In this document: piece by piece, positions 30,830 to 44,100 of the stretch
Layout of the letters: each line of letters starts with the position of its first letter
Numbering within the stretch: position 1 is the stretch's first letter
Assembly (NCBI GenBank): GCA_012845835.1
Contig: JABAKD010000001.1
Coordinates: forward strand, 18,947,590-19,011,589
Source of the DNA: Undaria pinnatifida
Taxonomy: Eukaryota > Sar > Phaeophyceae > Laminariales > Alariaceae
DNA: 64,000 nucleotides
Direction of reading: 5' to 3'
The notes under the pieces: generated by a model
Database searches by the model: none
What the model was told of the DNA's origin: nothing
The model's input: only the letters and a program-made list of their open reading frames with translations
Translations under genes and position numbers: made by a program

Positions 30830-32100
30830 TCTTCTGGCATTGTTTTTGGCCATGCGGTCCAGCAGGCCAATGTGTCTATTTTTCATCAAGTCTTGATCAA
30901 CTCTGTCCACCAAACATGATTGACCTTCGATCTCGAGAAAGAGACAACCCATGGTCATTCCTCTCCGTTCCGGACAAGGCCACATGAGTGTAGGTGAAAG
31001 TGCTGAAGAGTTCGTCTCGATCCATGCCCTAGGGCGTGGAGGTTGCTGTGTTGTCCTGTGGTCTTCCGTCACATCCTCTCAAAATCCTGTTTTTCGCCCG
31101 TTGGGAGACCATAGAGATTTTTTGTCTCAGTTTTCTACACACTAGCCGCCAAATGTGTGTTTTTAACAGAAGCCTGACCGACGCCCGCCACAGATCACCG
31201 ACCGTAGAGTGAGCGCTGTACACCAAGGGGGGGTCGGAGCCCATAACAAGCTCGCCACGTTCAGAGTTCACGACGCTGTCGATGATTTCGTCGAACGAAA
31301 TGTGTGGGGAACACGAAATTGCGCCGCTGTCTAATCGAAGATCTGCTGTAGAATTTCTCAAGCAGATGTTGACCAAGGTCGCTGCGAGAAATCGGTTTTT
31401 CCGCAAAATTGGAAAGTTCCGAAAAACAAAGTCTACATAATTGGGCCCATAGACGACCGGCCTGGCAAAGTTTGGCTGGGATCTTCGGAAACTTCAAACT
31501 TTTGGCCTTCCGTTGTCACCGGTCTGACGGCGATCTTGGTCAACATGTTCTTGAGAAATTCTCAATCAGATCTTGGATTAGAAGCGGCGTGATTTCGTGT
31601 TCTCTCTCTCCACGCGCTTCGTTCGACGAAATCAAGGACAGCGTCGTAAAATCTTTACGTGTCGAGCTCGTTAGGGGCTCCGACCCACCTATGGTGTGCA
31701 GTGCTCACACTATGGCCAGTGATGTGTGGCTATGGCCAGTGATGTGTGGCGGGTGCCGACCAGGCTTATGTTAAAAATACGTTTGGCGGCTGATGCGTGG
31801 AAACCAGAGACAGCAACTCTCGATCGTCTCCCAACGGGAAAAAAAAAAAACATTTTGAGGGATTTTACGGAAGACCACAGGAGTACGCGGGCAACCTCTC
31901 GCGCCCTAGATCATGCACCAACATGATGAGCTCTTCGGCGCTGTCACCTACACTCATTTGACCTTGTCCGGAACAAAGAGGGATGGTCGTGGGTTGTGTC
32001 TATCTCGAGGTCGAAGGTCAATCGTGGCTGGCGGACAATGTTGACCTAGGCTTGATGAAAAAATCCCAATTGGGCCGCGTGACAGAAAAATAGCAAAAAA
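30830..32100. mobile_element. Large foldback: copies B and C, head to head
   Basis: Copy B (minus, about 31400 to 30830) and copy C (plus, about 31530 to 32100) are inverted arms of about 570 bp around a spacer of about 130 bp (ATAGACGACCGGCCTGGC, GTTTGGCTGGGATCTTCGG). Both arms carry GGTCAACATxTxCTTGAGAA and GGGCTCCGACCC and remnants of the 185-codon protein of copy A, with frameshifts (B near 31050; C near 31730 and a stop after HAPT). Confidence 0.75.
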
Positions 32101-32429
32101 AATATATATTTTTTTCTTGTTTCGCCCACAGCGACGGTGCGAAAATCTCGTGAGCAAAATAGTCAAAAACAAAAATGGATACCTTTTTGTTAAACTATCG
32201 CCTTGCCATTAGCAACGATCTTTACACCCTGCTCCCACTCGGACTCGATCCCACCCCGACTCGATCCCTCCAAACTGACCGCGCGATTATAAGCAGCTAC
32301 AAGGTTTCCTTTCGGGGTTGTGGTTTACTTGAATCCCGGTGATGTCGCAAACTTAGACAACACAGGCATTCGCTCCTCGTACCAGGTACACGTCAGCCAC
32401 CGGGCACCTTAGGTACGGAAGAGGGCTCA
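32101..32429. other. Unassigned sequence
   Basis: No exon or repeat family recognised; an A/T-rich stretch at 32090-32115. Confidence 0.4.
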
Positions 32430-32800
32430 TTGTTTGGGGGCCGTTTTTGTACAGCGGCTCGGGGTTACTCGCGCAAGTGACCCCACTACTCGTTTGAGGT
32501 GTTGACCCTTTTAGCACCGCAGTCCCGACGTGGGGACAAAACACTTGGGGTTAGACTACCATCATCTTGGGAGTTGGAAATGGGTTAATTAAACTTTGGT
32601 GCTGCTGTTTTTGGTTTTCCCCATGAAACCGCCGTGGAAGGGTTAGAGTAGACACGCCCAAACACTCGCCTCAAGTCTCTTTTTTCATTGAGGTACAGAG
32701 CCAGTTGTGCGAGTGGCTCTAACTGGCTCTGATCCGGTAGTAAAAAAGGGGGTATGGTACTACAATGATATGAACTACAATACCGTAGTCATGCTCCGGG
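32430..32800 (+). repeat. fam9 element with a nested TTAACC MITE
   Basis: Carries CGGCTCGGGGTTACTCGCG, GAGGTACAGAGCCAGTTGTG and GCGAGTGGCTC as in 9775-10310. Positions about 32510-32590 (GTGGGGACAAAACACTTGGG, GGGAGTTGGAAATGGGTTAA) are the inverse of 51325-51400 and form a TTAACC-ended element. Confidence 0.6.
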
Positions 32801-33059
32801 CAAGTAGTCGAGAGAGTAACACCAACCAGCCGAAACAAGTTTATAGTTAGTTCTGTACCTTTTTCATTCTGTAGCTAGCCGCCGGCGGGGCCCACACCTT
32901 ACCACTTCTCAACGCAATCACATTCGTTTGCCACATCCATTATGATTGGTAATTCTCCTGTACCTGGTATGCATAAGACTCGGACGTATTGCCCCGCTTC
33001 GCTGGAGGTCACAGGTCACCATGGAAATATTGTTTCAAGTTGCAAGTCGCCGAGCGACG

Positions 33060-33215
33060 GCTGCAGCTGTGAGATCGAGGATTTCGTCGAAACTTATATT
33101 TGCAATAATTTTGCAATATTCCGATCGCGCGTGTTGCGGGGTGGGCATGCCCTCAAGAAGGATATAGGTAGACGACCCGCCTTAATTATAGTTAGTGTGT
33201 GCCAGGGTCAACAGG
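33060..33215 (-). repeat. famE dispersed repeat
   Basis: Minus copy: CAGCTGTGAGATCGAGGATT, ATTCCGATCGCGCGTG, AGGATATAGGTAGACGACCC and CAGGGTCAACAGGGTG. Confidence 0.7.
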
Positions 33216-33399
33216 GTGAGTGATACAAAGACCCGAGACAGATGCTGTCACGGCGTCCATGTGATTGGCCAAGTCTTCCGTAAGCGCAAAAAACTCATGT
33301 ATATTGCCCCGCGTTCTGCCGAAGCTCGCCACTCACCATGGAAATATGAAAATTTGAAAGTATCAAACGTATTGCTGCTGCAAGTCGCTGAGCGAGCGA

Positions 33400-33665
33400 C
33401 TCTCATGAAACAGCTAGATCTTCTCATGGCACAGCTACAGCAGTAGGCGCTTTCGTGGCACAGTGAGAGCCTTCCATGCCACTGAGCGAGCCTCTCGTGG
33501 CACAAGTAGACCCTCTCATGGCGCAGCTACGAAGAGCCTCTCACGGCACAGATACAGCCTCTCATGGCACAGCTAGAGACCCTCCCATAGCCCGGCTAGA
33601 CCCTCTCATGGCAAAGCTAGACCCGCTCATGGCACAGCTGCACCCTCATGCCACACACTCGAGCC
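33400..33665 (+). repeat. Minisatellite of CTCTCATGGCACAGCTAGACC units
   Basis: Ten or more 21-24-bp units with changes such as CTCATGGCAAAGCTAG and CTCACGGCACAG. An open frame of PLMAQL repeats runs through part of it and is likely a by-product. Confidence 0.8.
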
Positions 33666-34619
33666 ATGGCGTGGGGGAGGGGGGTTTGCCTGCTATGTAA
33701 CCCCGGAACTGGGTCATGAAAAAGGAAGAGCTGTAAGAAAAAGTGAACCGCAATTACACGGAGAACATAATGAAAATCGGATGGAGAACACGCGATGGAA
33801 CGCAAGAAATATTAGTGAAGGCCACAACATGCGATGCGTGGCACGGTGGGGTTTTGCGCAGAGCGCAGCTCAAACGCGGAGCTTTCCACTATTTTTGGAT
33901 CCGATGTGGATATAAATACAAGATTTCTGCGCTGAAGCACAACGCTAAGTCAGCGCGATTCCGAGACCATCGGACAATGGAAGGGCCGGTCGAAGCGGAT
34001 TGGTTATTTGGTCGTGAGTTTTGCCCTAAATTAATACCTGATGCTCAGGCACGTACGGGTAACAGGACTGACGGCTGACGCCGGGACGCCAAATTAAACA
34101 AAACGCGATGTTGGCACTTATTCTACAGCTAGCCGCTGCTGTAGTAGCGTTTTGAATGTTTATTCCATCCGATTTTGTTGCGCACCATAGCGCTAAATGC
34201 TGTGATCTCAGCGCCGTAGTAGCGTATCACAAAGTATGCATTGTTTAGTGTTGGGGACCGTAGCGCTGAGTGCTGCAATTCCGTCATCGACACGAGTAAA
34301 TGCTCAAACGTCAGCTTTGAACGGCGCAAGTAGAGCAAACGTATTGCTATATGTGACTGTATAGTTGCTCGTTAGAGGGCTGGGCCCATGGGATTGTGTA
34401 TCAGACTTAACAAACGTTTTTGTCAACATCGATTGTCGGGGATGGCATAGCCCGAACCATAGCGTGCGCCACTGCGCTTATAGTAATCTTATCTTAATAA
34501 AGTGAGGAGCCACAGGCGACAATGGTGCTACCCTATGCACCAATTATGACCCGCTGCCGCTGCCTCTTTGCTGCTTGCCGCTTTTCCGCATGCATGCCCC
34601 TTTTTGCCCTTTCCCTCAG
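33666..34619. other. Likely 5' part of FCP1, first exon not located
   Basis: The first mapped FCP1 exon opens with an acceptor and two bases of a split codon, so at least one exon ending in phase 1 lies upstream. No ATG exon with a matching donor could be supported here or further upstream. Confidence 0.4.
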
Positions 34620-35111
34620 CTCCACGCGAAGGCATTCTAACGGAGCTGGTAATACCCACTGGAGGTCAGGTCCTCCCCACCCTAACGCCGCCCTCGCAAG
34701 GCCATATCGCATCAAACTCCCACGCTGACGCCACCGCTCAGTCTGATCGGCCACCGACCCTAGGGGATACGGGGGAGGGTCCGGTGACTGCGGCGGCGGC
34801 AGCGGTGGCGGCGGCAGCGGCAGTGAGTGAAGGGGGCACAGCTAAAGGCGTTGTTATCGGGCGGCTGAGTTTCTGCAGTCACCCTGAGTTGCACGGCACA
34901 CTCTGCACCAGCTGCGGTCGCAGTGTTGTGCCAGTGGGCGCGAAAGAGGAGGCTGGCGGTGGTGGTAGAGGCAAGGGTGGCGAAGGTGGTGCGGGCAGGG
35001 GGGGGGGGGGGGAGCCGGTCTGGGGCTCGGCAGAGGATCCGGAGGAGGAGGAAGGCCCGATGTCTAAGGTTACGATGAAGGGCGGGGGCACGTTGACCGT
35101 CTCTTCAACAG
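34620..35111 (+). CDS. FCP1: FCP1 exon: N-terminal Cys-rich region
   Basis: Acceptor CCCTCAG, donor ACAG|GTAATT. It reads EGILTELVIPTGGQVLPTL, reminiscent of the biotinyl/lipoyl-like start of FCP1 proteins, then an Ala run, CSHPELHGTLCTSCGRSV, a Gly-rich stretch and MKGGGTLTVSST, the conserved lead-in to the phosphatase domain. Poly-G near 35000 in the coding sequence could cause length errors. Confidence 0.85.
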
Positions 35112-38100
35112 GTAATTGAATGATTTTCACACCTCGGACAGGCGACGATCTAGATTATATAGATCATATAGACCATACATATCATATAGATACTGTAGAT
35201 CATGTAGACCATCTACAGTACATCCTGCATCTGACGCTCTGAGATGCTGTGCAGGATCTGTGTATAGAGCGTGCAGATCCAACCCTACTGTAGAATCGCT
35301 TCCTAGATCATGCAGATCGTACGGCTCCCACCGGGTAACATGAGCTATAGACCGTACAGATCTTACCTGCAAAATCTAGAACAAGTGGGGATCGGGGTGA
35401 TCTGTCTGTCGACGTGTGGGCTTGTATTTTTTTGTCATGGGATGGGTATTACTGTCGCTAGGACCTCTCGCGCAGCAAGATACTTGTACCTTGACGGCTG
35501 CTACGAGGGGTACTGTGGCGCTTTATTTCGAAATTGTTCGACCCTTCCCACGCTAGGGATGCAGTAGAAGATTCTAAAAAGTTTCTGAGCTCCTATTAAT
35601 AACACGATGAGGAGCTCGAAGTCTCACCATCGCCATCACCCGAACCATGGCTTCGAAGACATTTGTTCGCTAGACCCGAACAACATTTCTGTGCGCTGTT
35701 AATAGGGCTCCCTGAAGCAAATATGCTCGTAATATTATCATACGGCTGCTATTAATAATGACCCATAGTTCTACACTTGAGGACCTCAACCGCACCACAC
35801 AGGTAGGTAACAACAGGTTTACTTCCTAACAACCTAACAACCTAACAATGTGAGAAACGTTTATTAATAGCCCAAAAGGAACAACCCGTACTTTTTTTTT
35901 TTGTTCTCACTCACATCTACTTTCCAGCTTCTGGACCAGCTTCTGGACAAGCCGTGGTCACAGGTGTCGTCCCTTCTCCCCCCCGGTTCTCGCCTTCAAA
36001 ATTTAACGCGCATAGGGTTCAGCGATCCCATTGCTCGTCGGTTTTTCATCGAGTGTTGCTAACTCACGCCGTCGCGCTTTCCGCACAGTCGATTTGTGCA
36101 CAAGAAAAAATCCCCACGAATTTATACGAGCATGCACTCGGGGGGATTCGAACTCACGAAACTGACCTATACCAGGCTAGAGGATAATCTGATACGCCAC
36201 CGGGATATACAATGCGTATCGTAGGTACCGTAGCTACCGTGGTATGGGACGACTCCTTTCTGAATGCAGGGGCGCCTCAATTCCGGAAGTACAGGGTCAA
36301 GTCGGGTCGACATACTCGACATACTCACGCGTCCGTATACCACGGCGGCTGGCGCTGCTGGCGTAGTAACGGTGACTGCCGGTAGGGGCAGCTCCCGCTA
36401 CTGTCATGGCCACGTAAACTGAAGGACACGCCAGCTATGATAGCGCTAGATTTTTTGCGAATACCACTTGTGAGCTTGACTTGACACACGGCGTAAATGA
36501 AAATACGTGGAAGCGTGGTGAGCTTAGGCTTTTATTTTGCCCCATCCGCCGGAGGATTAAAAAAGAAAAAAAAAAGGAAAAATCAGGGTGTTTGCGATTT
36601 ACCAGTTTTGGTTGGGTAGGAGTTGGGTAGGAAAAGAAGTAATGTACATCAGTGTTGAAACCGTCGAACGTCACAATCCAAGCCCCACCTAACCCAACGA
36701 AAAATGAGCGAAACAAATAGTTGCGAACTATTTTTTCCTACCAGGTACTGTACCATGTTTTTTTCTTCGTGAACTTTGTTTTCGTTGGCCTTGGGTTACT
36801 CAGCATGACATTCGTCGCTTTCAATACTATTTTTCATATTTTTTCCAACCAAACAGCGTTTAGAATAAATAGCTCGCATAACATCCATACTATTGCTGCA
36901 ATAGTATTTGTGCTTTAATATTAATATGTCGTAATGACGTTGGGATTTTATTTTTCGTCGGGGTGCATTTTCAGTGCTCCTCATAATCCATTTTTTGGGC
37001 AAGGCACAACAAAGGCTTCTCAAAGGGAGAACCTCAGAGAATATTCTTAAGGCGCACCCGTACCGCAGCGTGCTTCTTTTTTCCCTCGCTACTGGTATAT
37101 GTACCCCCGGACTCGGGCTACGACACAGGGGTCCCTTTTTTTTTTTTTTTTTTTTCGGGGGGGGGGCTTTCTTTGCACTGGCTCGGGGTCACTCGCGGGT
37201 GTGACCCCCGTGCTTCTTTTGCGGTCTTAAGCTGCCGTGCTGTACTAATTTTTGCGATCTGAATCCGCAATGGAATTGCTTAGCTACGCTACGTCAAAAA
37301 AATCGCTTGAAGTCTTTATTTATTTCCCGTGAGGTACGGAAGTCACTCTTGCGAGTGGCTCAAATCCCGCAGTTGACAAGGGGTGTATGATAACATCATC
37401 ATATCATCGTCATAACATCATGATGACATCATCATACTAAGATCATGATGATATGATCATTCCAAGAGGATCATAGCATCCCCTCTCCCCTACTAATATC
37501 CTACAGTGGCGTTAGGGTTGGCAGCGCTTCAGGCAACTAGAAAGAAACGCATCTCTTTTTTTTCCGAGGCTCCTCACCTTGGCAACCCTGTGCCCCCTCC
37601 CAAAAAAAAATAAAAAAATAAAAAAAGGCCACCGTAACCCGATAATACCTTCCTTCCTTCCATGGCCTAGACAGGTCAACAAAAGCCATTCCACTAAAAC
37701 ACAAAAAGACGGTAGAGGTGTGTACACGATTTTTTTGTTTCCGAGTCTCTTTACTCACTCACCTCACTCACCTCACTCGCGCAAAAATTGATTATTTGGG
37801 GGGAACAAAAAAATGTTAACACTATAAACAATTCCGGAATGCTTGCCCCCTTCCCCCTTTGACCACACACCGCCCCCCCCTCTTCCCCCCTCCCGTTCGG
37901 CGACAATTTTTCTAAAGCAATAGTGAAATTTCGACGATTTCGCCCAGGTTAAGGAGCCCCCGTCATTCAGGAAACGATTCGGCCGAATACTGTGCTACTG
38001 TGTGCTACTACCTCGATCGTATCGTGCGTCCGAACGACATTGCAACATTTCAGCGATATCCGTAAGTTGGTCATCTAAGGAACCCCGTCATCTCATCTAG

Positions 38101-41100
38101 GGGGAAAATGGCCAAGCAATGCTACCCTTGTCGTGTCCCGGGTCAAAGAGTCCATGTTCATCAGGCCTTTTCACGGGACGGATGGCGTCTCGCGGGACGG
38201 ATCACTTCTCACGGTGACCCGACCCGACCCGTGAGAGTTGAATGCCTCCTGACTCGACCCATGATATTTACCAAATCTCCTGACCCGCCCCGACTCGACC
38301 AACTGAGGGTTTGAAAACCTCCTGATGATGGCACGTGAAAACCCCTGAATGTAGTTTGGTGCAGCCGAAGCTAGAAACTCCCTTAATCACTCTGGCTTTA
38401 CTACGCTATAGTGCTTTGCTACATGCTATGTGCCGGTACATTGCTGCACTGCAGCACACAACTTGATTGTTCCTGTTGTCGGTATTGTTCTTGTCATGTT
38501 GTTATCGTGATTTGCTTGTTGTTGTTCTCATTCTTGTCGTCGTTCGTGTTCTTGTTCGTGTTCCCGTTCATGTTCTTGTGCTTGTTCCCGCTCCTGTTCT
38601 TGTTCTTGTTCTTGTCCCACGTTATTCGTTCTAATTCTTGTTTTTGTGCTTGTTCTTGTTCTTGTTTTTGTTCTTGTTTTTCTTATTCTTATTCTTGAAG
38701 CTGCGCGGAGAATGCACATGGACAAATCGGGGCGGTTGCTGAACAGCAAGAAGCTGTCGCTAGTTCTTGACCTCGACAACACGCTGCTGCACTGCTCCGA
38801 CCACCCGGACGCCGGAAGGTAGCCTGATCGATTAGAATGTCTTCACACCTTGAAGAGATCATGCAGATCATATTGATAATCTACTGTAGATCCTGTGCCT
38901 GCCGCTGTGAAATGTCGTGCAGGTTTTTGTATGTAAGAGTACAGATCAAACCCTACAGAAACAGCAGTTGCTATTTATAGATTATGCAGATTGTACGGCT
39001 CCCACCCGGTAACATGAGCTAGACCACACAGATCTTCCCTGATGTAGATTTCGGTGATCTATCTGTCCGAGGTGTTACATGTTTCACACGGGAGACAGAT
39101 CTTACCTGTGTATCGATCACACAGTTCATTTTCACTGATCTGCATCAGGCGTACAGTAGGGGGTCTCCCTAAAGTACCGGTATGCGCCAGCTAACAATAC
39201 CGGCGGTATACCGGGCAGCGGCGCTATTTATTGAGTTTGTAACAGATCATTGAAATTATCTGCTACGATCTGCAACGACCTTCGCAATGATCTGTGTGAT
39301 CTGTAAAACAACGGGTCTTCATGTTGTGCCTGGTATACGTCAATGGGTTCGGATACTCTGTATAGATCACGCACATCGTACAGATCACCACGATAGTACC
39401 TTTACTGATACTGCAGCAGCAGTAGTATGACGCGTTCCAGTCGTGCCGTGCGATTTCACCGGCATGATACCGGCCATGGGCAATATTCAACCGGCACCAC
39501 ATGGAGACCCCCACGATACAAGTTTTTTCAGATCACACAGATCATTTTCACTGATTTGCATCAGATGTACAAGCTTCCATGTGGTGATCTGTACGATATG
39601 CGTGATCCATACGTGTGTCCCAACCCATTGATCTGTACCGGCCATGGACACTGCTCAACCGGCATTAAATGGAGACTCCCACGATACAAGTTTTTGCAGA
39701 GTACAAGTGCACGTGGTCATATGTATGACGTGCGTGATCTATACATATGTACCTACCCATCGATGTGTACCGGCCATAGACACTGTTCATCCGGCACCAC
39801 ATGGAGACCCCTCGACACAAGTTTTTACAGATCGCACAGATACTTTTCACTGATCTGCATCAGATGTACAAGTTCCCGGGTGGTGGTCTGTACGTTGTGC
39901 GCGATCTATGCATACCTGGCTTGTCCCAACTCATTTATATGTACGATGTATGGCAGGAAGATCATGGACTGTCCGACGTCACGCTTACAGCATACAGCAG
40001 GGTGCCTTGATTTAAGAGGGTCCATGAATAAGATAAAACGGACCATCAAGAGCGGCTTGATCGGCTTGTCGTGCCTTGCGACGCCTGTACTAAAACTTGC
40101 ATGAGACATACCTACTAGTAGTACTATTAGTACTAATAGTACTAATATTGATAATGCGGTACACGTGCACCAACCATTGTTTTTATTGAGGCGGGCTCCT
40201 CGCTTGAGTAGGTCTATACCCAATAATACTACAATACTATAATGCCAGGTACTATAATACAGAGTACTATGATATAATGCTATAATGCGATAATACTATA
40301 TTACCATAATACTTAGGGTTAGGACAAGACCAATTTTGATGGCGTAACGTATTCGGTACCAGTTTTGATGGTAAATGAAGCGAAAGTGTCCAATTTTGGG
40401 GCTCGAACAGCGACCGTCCGCGCCTTCGCGCGTCAGCTTCGCTGTGCTCGTTGGCTATATTTTCGATATATCGGCGTCGCCGGTCTACGAAATGTAAAGT
40501 ATCGTTAAATGCTAACGATACAGAGCACTACCAATTTGAGATACGAGCAGCAGGGAGTAACAGCGGCAACACGGGCCTGTTCTCGGGGGCTCTTAACGCC
40601 TTTAAAACTGGAAACCCATTTTTGGGACAAGTTACTTGGAATTGGTATAGGGAGGGGTTTCGTGTCTTGAAAGGGGTTAAAATGGGTACCCCACTGTAGT
40701 CGTTGTCGCCATTTGGTAACCAGAAAAAAAGAAGGTTGGGGTTGAGGCACATCGTACCCGACACACAGCAAGCAACGCATAAAACAAATCAACGTATTTT
40801 TGTGCACACAATGCTGTATCGACCTCGCTCATCCGTTTATTATCGTACCCAATACACAGCAAGCAATGCATAAAACAAATCAACGTATTTTTGTGCACAC
40901 AATGCTGTATCGACCTCGCTCATCCGTTTATTCCGTGATAGATCGGCGATTGCTATGTTATACTGGTATTTGCAATATCCTGCTGACATACCTCCATATC
41001 CTACTGAAATGCTACAGCATTCTACTGAAAATGTGCAGTATTATTCTGAAATGGTTTAATATCCTAATAAAATGCTCCAATAGCTTACCGAATGATCTAC

Positions 41101-44100
41101 TGGAGTGCCCAATACCGACTAATTTATTGAAGTGTATTATTTGCATTATTCGTATGACACGTCGCAGGGTCTCGGCTCCTGGAGTGGATGGGATACACAG
41201 CCTCAGGCTTCCCAACCAGCCCAGAGATTATTATATCAAGCTCAGGTACTCTACAATGATTGTTGTTGTTGTGGTTGTGGTTGTGGTTGTGGTTGTGGTT
41301 GGTGGTGGTGATGTTGGTGTCGGTGGTGTTGGTATCGAAACGCTCCATGTTTTCAGATTGACGGGGATGTGGCCACACACCCCTTAGAATACACATGCAA
41401 CCGCGTGACTACGGCCTCAATACCCAGCCCACCACCCGCCCACGCACTCACCCACCCACCCATCCACCCACCCACCCACTCAATCACTCACTCGCCCACT
41501 CGCCCACTCACTCGCTCACCCACCCTCTCACCCACCTACCCATCCACCCACCCACCTGCCCACTCACTCACCAATCCACGTACCCACCCACCCACCCACC
41601 CACCCACCTACCTGCCTATCTTACCTAACTACCTAAATATCTACCTAAATGCCTACGTGCCAATTACCTAACTACCTAAGTGCCTTACCTAAGCACCTAC
41701 CAGTTACCTGCCTACCTTTACCTGGCTACCTACCTACCTACCTACAGTACCTACCTAACTACCTACCTACCTACCTACCTTACTACCAAATTACTTACTT
41801 ACTTATCTATCCGCCTGCGTAGCTAACTGCCTAACTACCTACCTACCCGCCTACTTGCCTACCTAACGTCCATCTACCTAACTACCGTTGCTATCTACCT
41901 ACCTAGCTACCTACCCGCCTGCTGGCGTACCTACCTACCCGCGTGCCTACCTAGCTACCTACCTAACTACCTACCTAACTACCTACCTCCCCACCTACCT
42001 ACCCACCTAACTTGCTACCTAACTTGCTACCTATGTATGGTGTGCGGCGCAACAGGCCGGGGTTAAGACAATTCTTGGCTCAGGCGGCGACTATGTTCGA
42101 GATGACCATCTACACCGCAGGAACTTCGCAGTACGCAGACGCGGTAAGACAAGCCACGAGACCGGAAAAGAGGAGGCGTCCGGGGAGGGAGGGGGGGGAA
42201 AAGGAGGGACGGAGGGAGGGGAGAGGAGGTGGAGGGGGGGGGTGTAGTCATTTCGTGCATAGCGATGGTTTTAAGAGTCAAGACTACGGCTATGCATGAA
42301 ATGGGCAGGGTTGGGAGGGGTGGGGGGGGGGGGAGGCATCTCGCATGCCTGCAAGCCCAGGACGGAGCATGTCAGATAAGATAAAAACTGACCAGGCAGA
42401 CGTTGCCTGCACCAAGCGAGGGAGGCGGGGGGGCTTGTGGCTGGCGTAGGGAGAAGGGTTTGGGGGACAAGAAGGGGAAGAGGCGCGGGGGGGGGAGATG
42501 AATGGGGTGGAAGGGTGGACAGGGGGGGGGGGAGAAGGGGGGGGGGAGGTGTACTCAATTTGTGCATGGCCGTAGTCGTACGACCATTGACCATCGCATC
42601 CTTACCATACCGGGACGGAGCACGTCGGGTTTTCACCAACTAGGCAGACATTGCTTGCACCAAGCACGAAGCGCCGTGAGGTGTTCGGCGAGTCGCATGA
42701 AGGGTGAACTGCATCCTTCCAGGAACCGCTCGTAAGACGGACTTCGGGGGGAGGAGGGGGGGGGGGCAGAAAGGGGGTGGAAGGTTGGAGAGGGGGGGGG
42801 GGGGAGGTTGTGTTGGTGGTGGGCATAGTGGCGATGGAGAGTCAATTTCAATCAAGGTTAGAGTTAAGATGAAGTTTTGCAAAAACGGTAGGATTTAGCG
42901 GGATGAACGGGAACCGACGACATAACACTACTGTCCTTGCTGCGTGCTTCTTTTTTTTCGTTCTGGTTTATTTTTAGGTGGCCGGCGTGCTGGACCCCGA
43001 TCGAAGCCTCTTCCAGGGCCGCCACTTCTCTACGTGCTACACCCCGGACCTCGGCAGAAATACCAAGGTGCAGGAAACCCTTTTACACGTCGAGTAGATC
43101 ACGATCTATTAGCTCTTTTGGGACCCAAAAAACGCTAAGAAGAAAACGAGACGCGCGGCCATAACATGGTGCAGGAAACCCTTTCACACGTCGGGCAGAT
43201 CACGATCTATTAGCCCACTGTTTTCTCAACGTTAGCTTTTGGGTGGGGTATAGCGCCCCTCAGGTATATAAGCTCACAAGAAAAGGTAGCCACAACCGTG
43301 TAGCGGCTCCGCGATATTTTATCAGATATTGCCGTTTGTATTCTCTGCCCTACGTCTGTTTGTCATACGTTTATCTCGTGATGATCACTCCCTCGAGCGT
43401 ATTTTCCCGTGCTGGTTGGACATGGCGTTGATTTGGCTCGATTTTTATCATTCTTCACGGTAGATTACAAGATTGCCATCCAGGGCGTGGCTGACTTGAA
43501 ATATCGGGGATGTATACTTGAAACCCCTGATACCGACACAAGTGGCTCCATCCGGGTCTCTACTCAGCAGGCTCCACGATGTTCGCTCACTTGTGTCCTT
43601 AGAAAAACTCTTTGGAATTTTCTCACAGCCACGGGACGAACTGAATCGCTGTGCGCGATGCCATTTTGCATGATCCCCTTTTTTCGTATACGCACACGCC
43701 TTTAAAGGCACGTGAAACCCTCTTTATCCCATGTCCACATGCTTTGAGATATCCTACGCCTTTGACAGGCTCCCACCTGGAGGGCAATACAGTGACAGCT
43801 GTCTCAAATTGGACAGGGGAAACACGGGTGTTCCTATGAGCTACGAATACATCCCATGCATTGCCCAAAAACGCTCTTAAAAACTAGAATAATATGGCCA
43901 CCTCGCAACTAACCGGGCAAGCACCGACCACCAAAGGATGTTATAGTGTAGTTTATCTTCCATGATTCATTTCTTCTCGCACACCTGTGCGCTGGACTTT
44001 GAATATGGATACGAAACGACCACCACCGCATGAAAGCGACAGACTTGATTAATACTTCAGTCAGGCCCCTATTTTTAGATTTATGGATTGGCTTCCATCG

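Noticed and set aside
39427-40104. 225-codon plus frame
   Set aside because: It runs through imperfect tandem repeats, the peptide does not keep a repeating frame, and there is no motif or splice context; it also lies inside an FCP1 intron.
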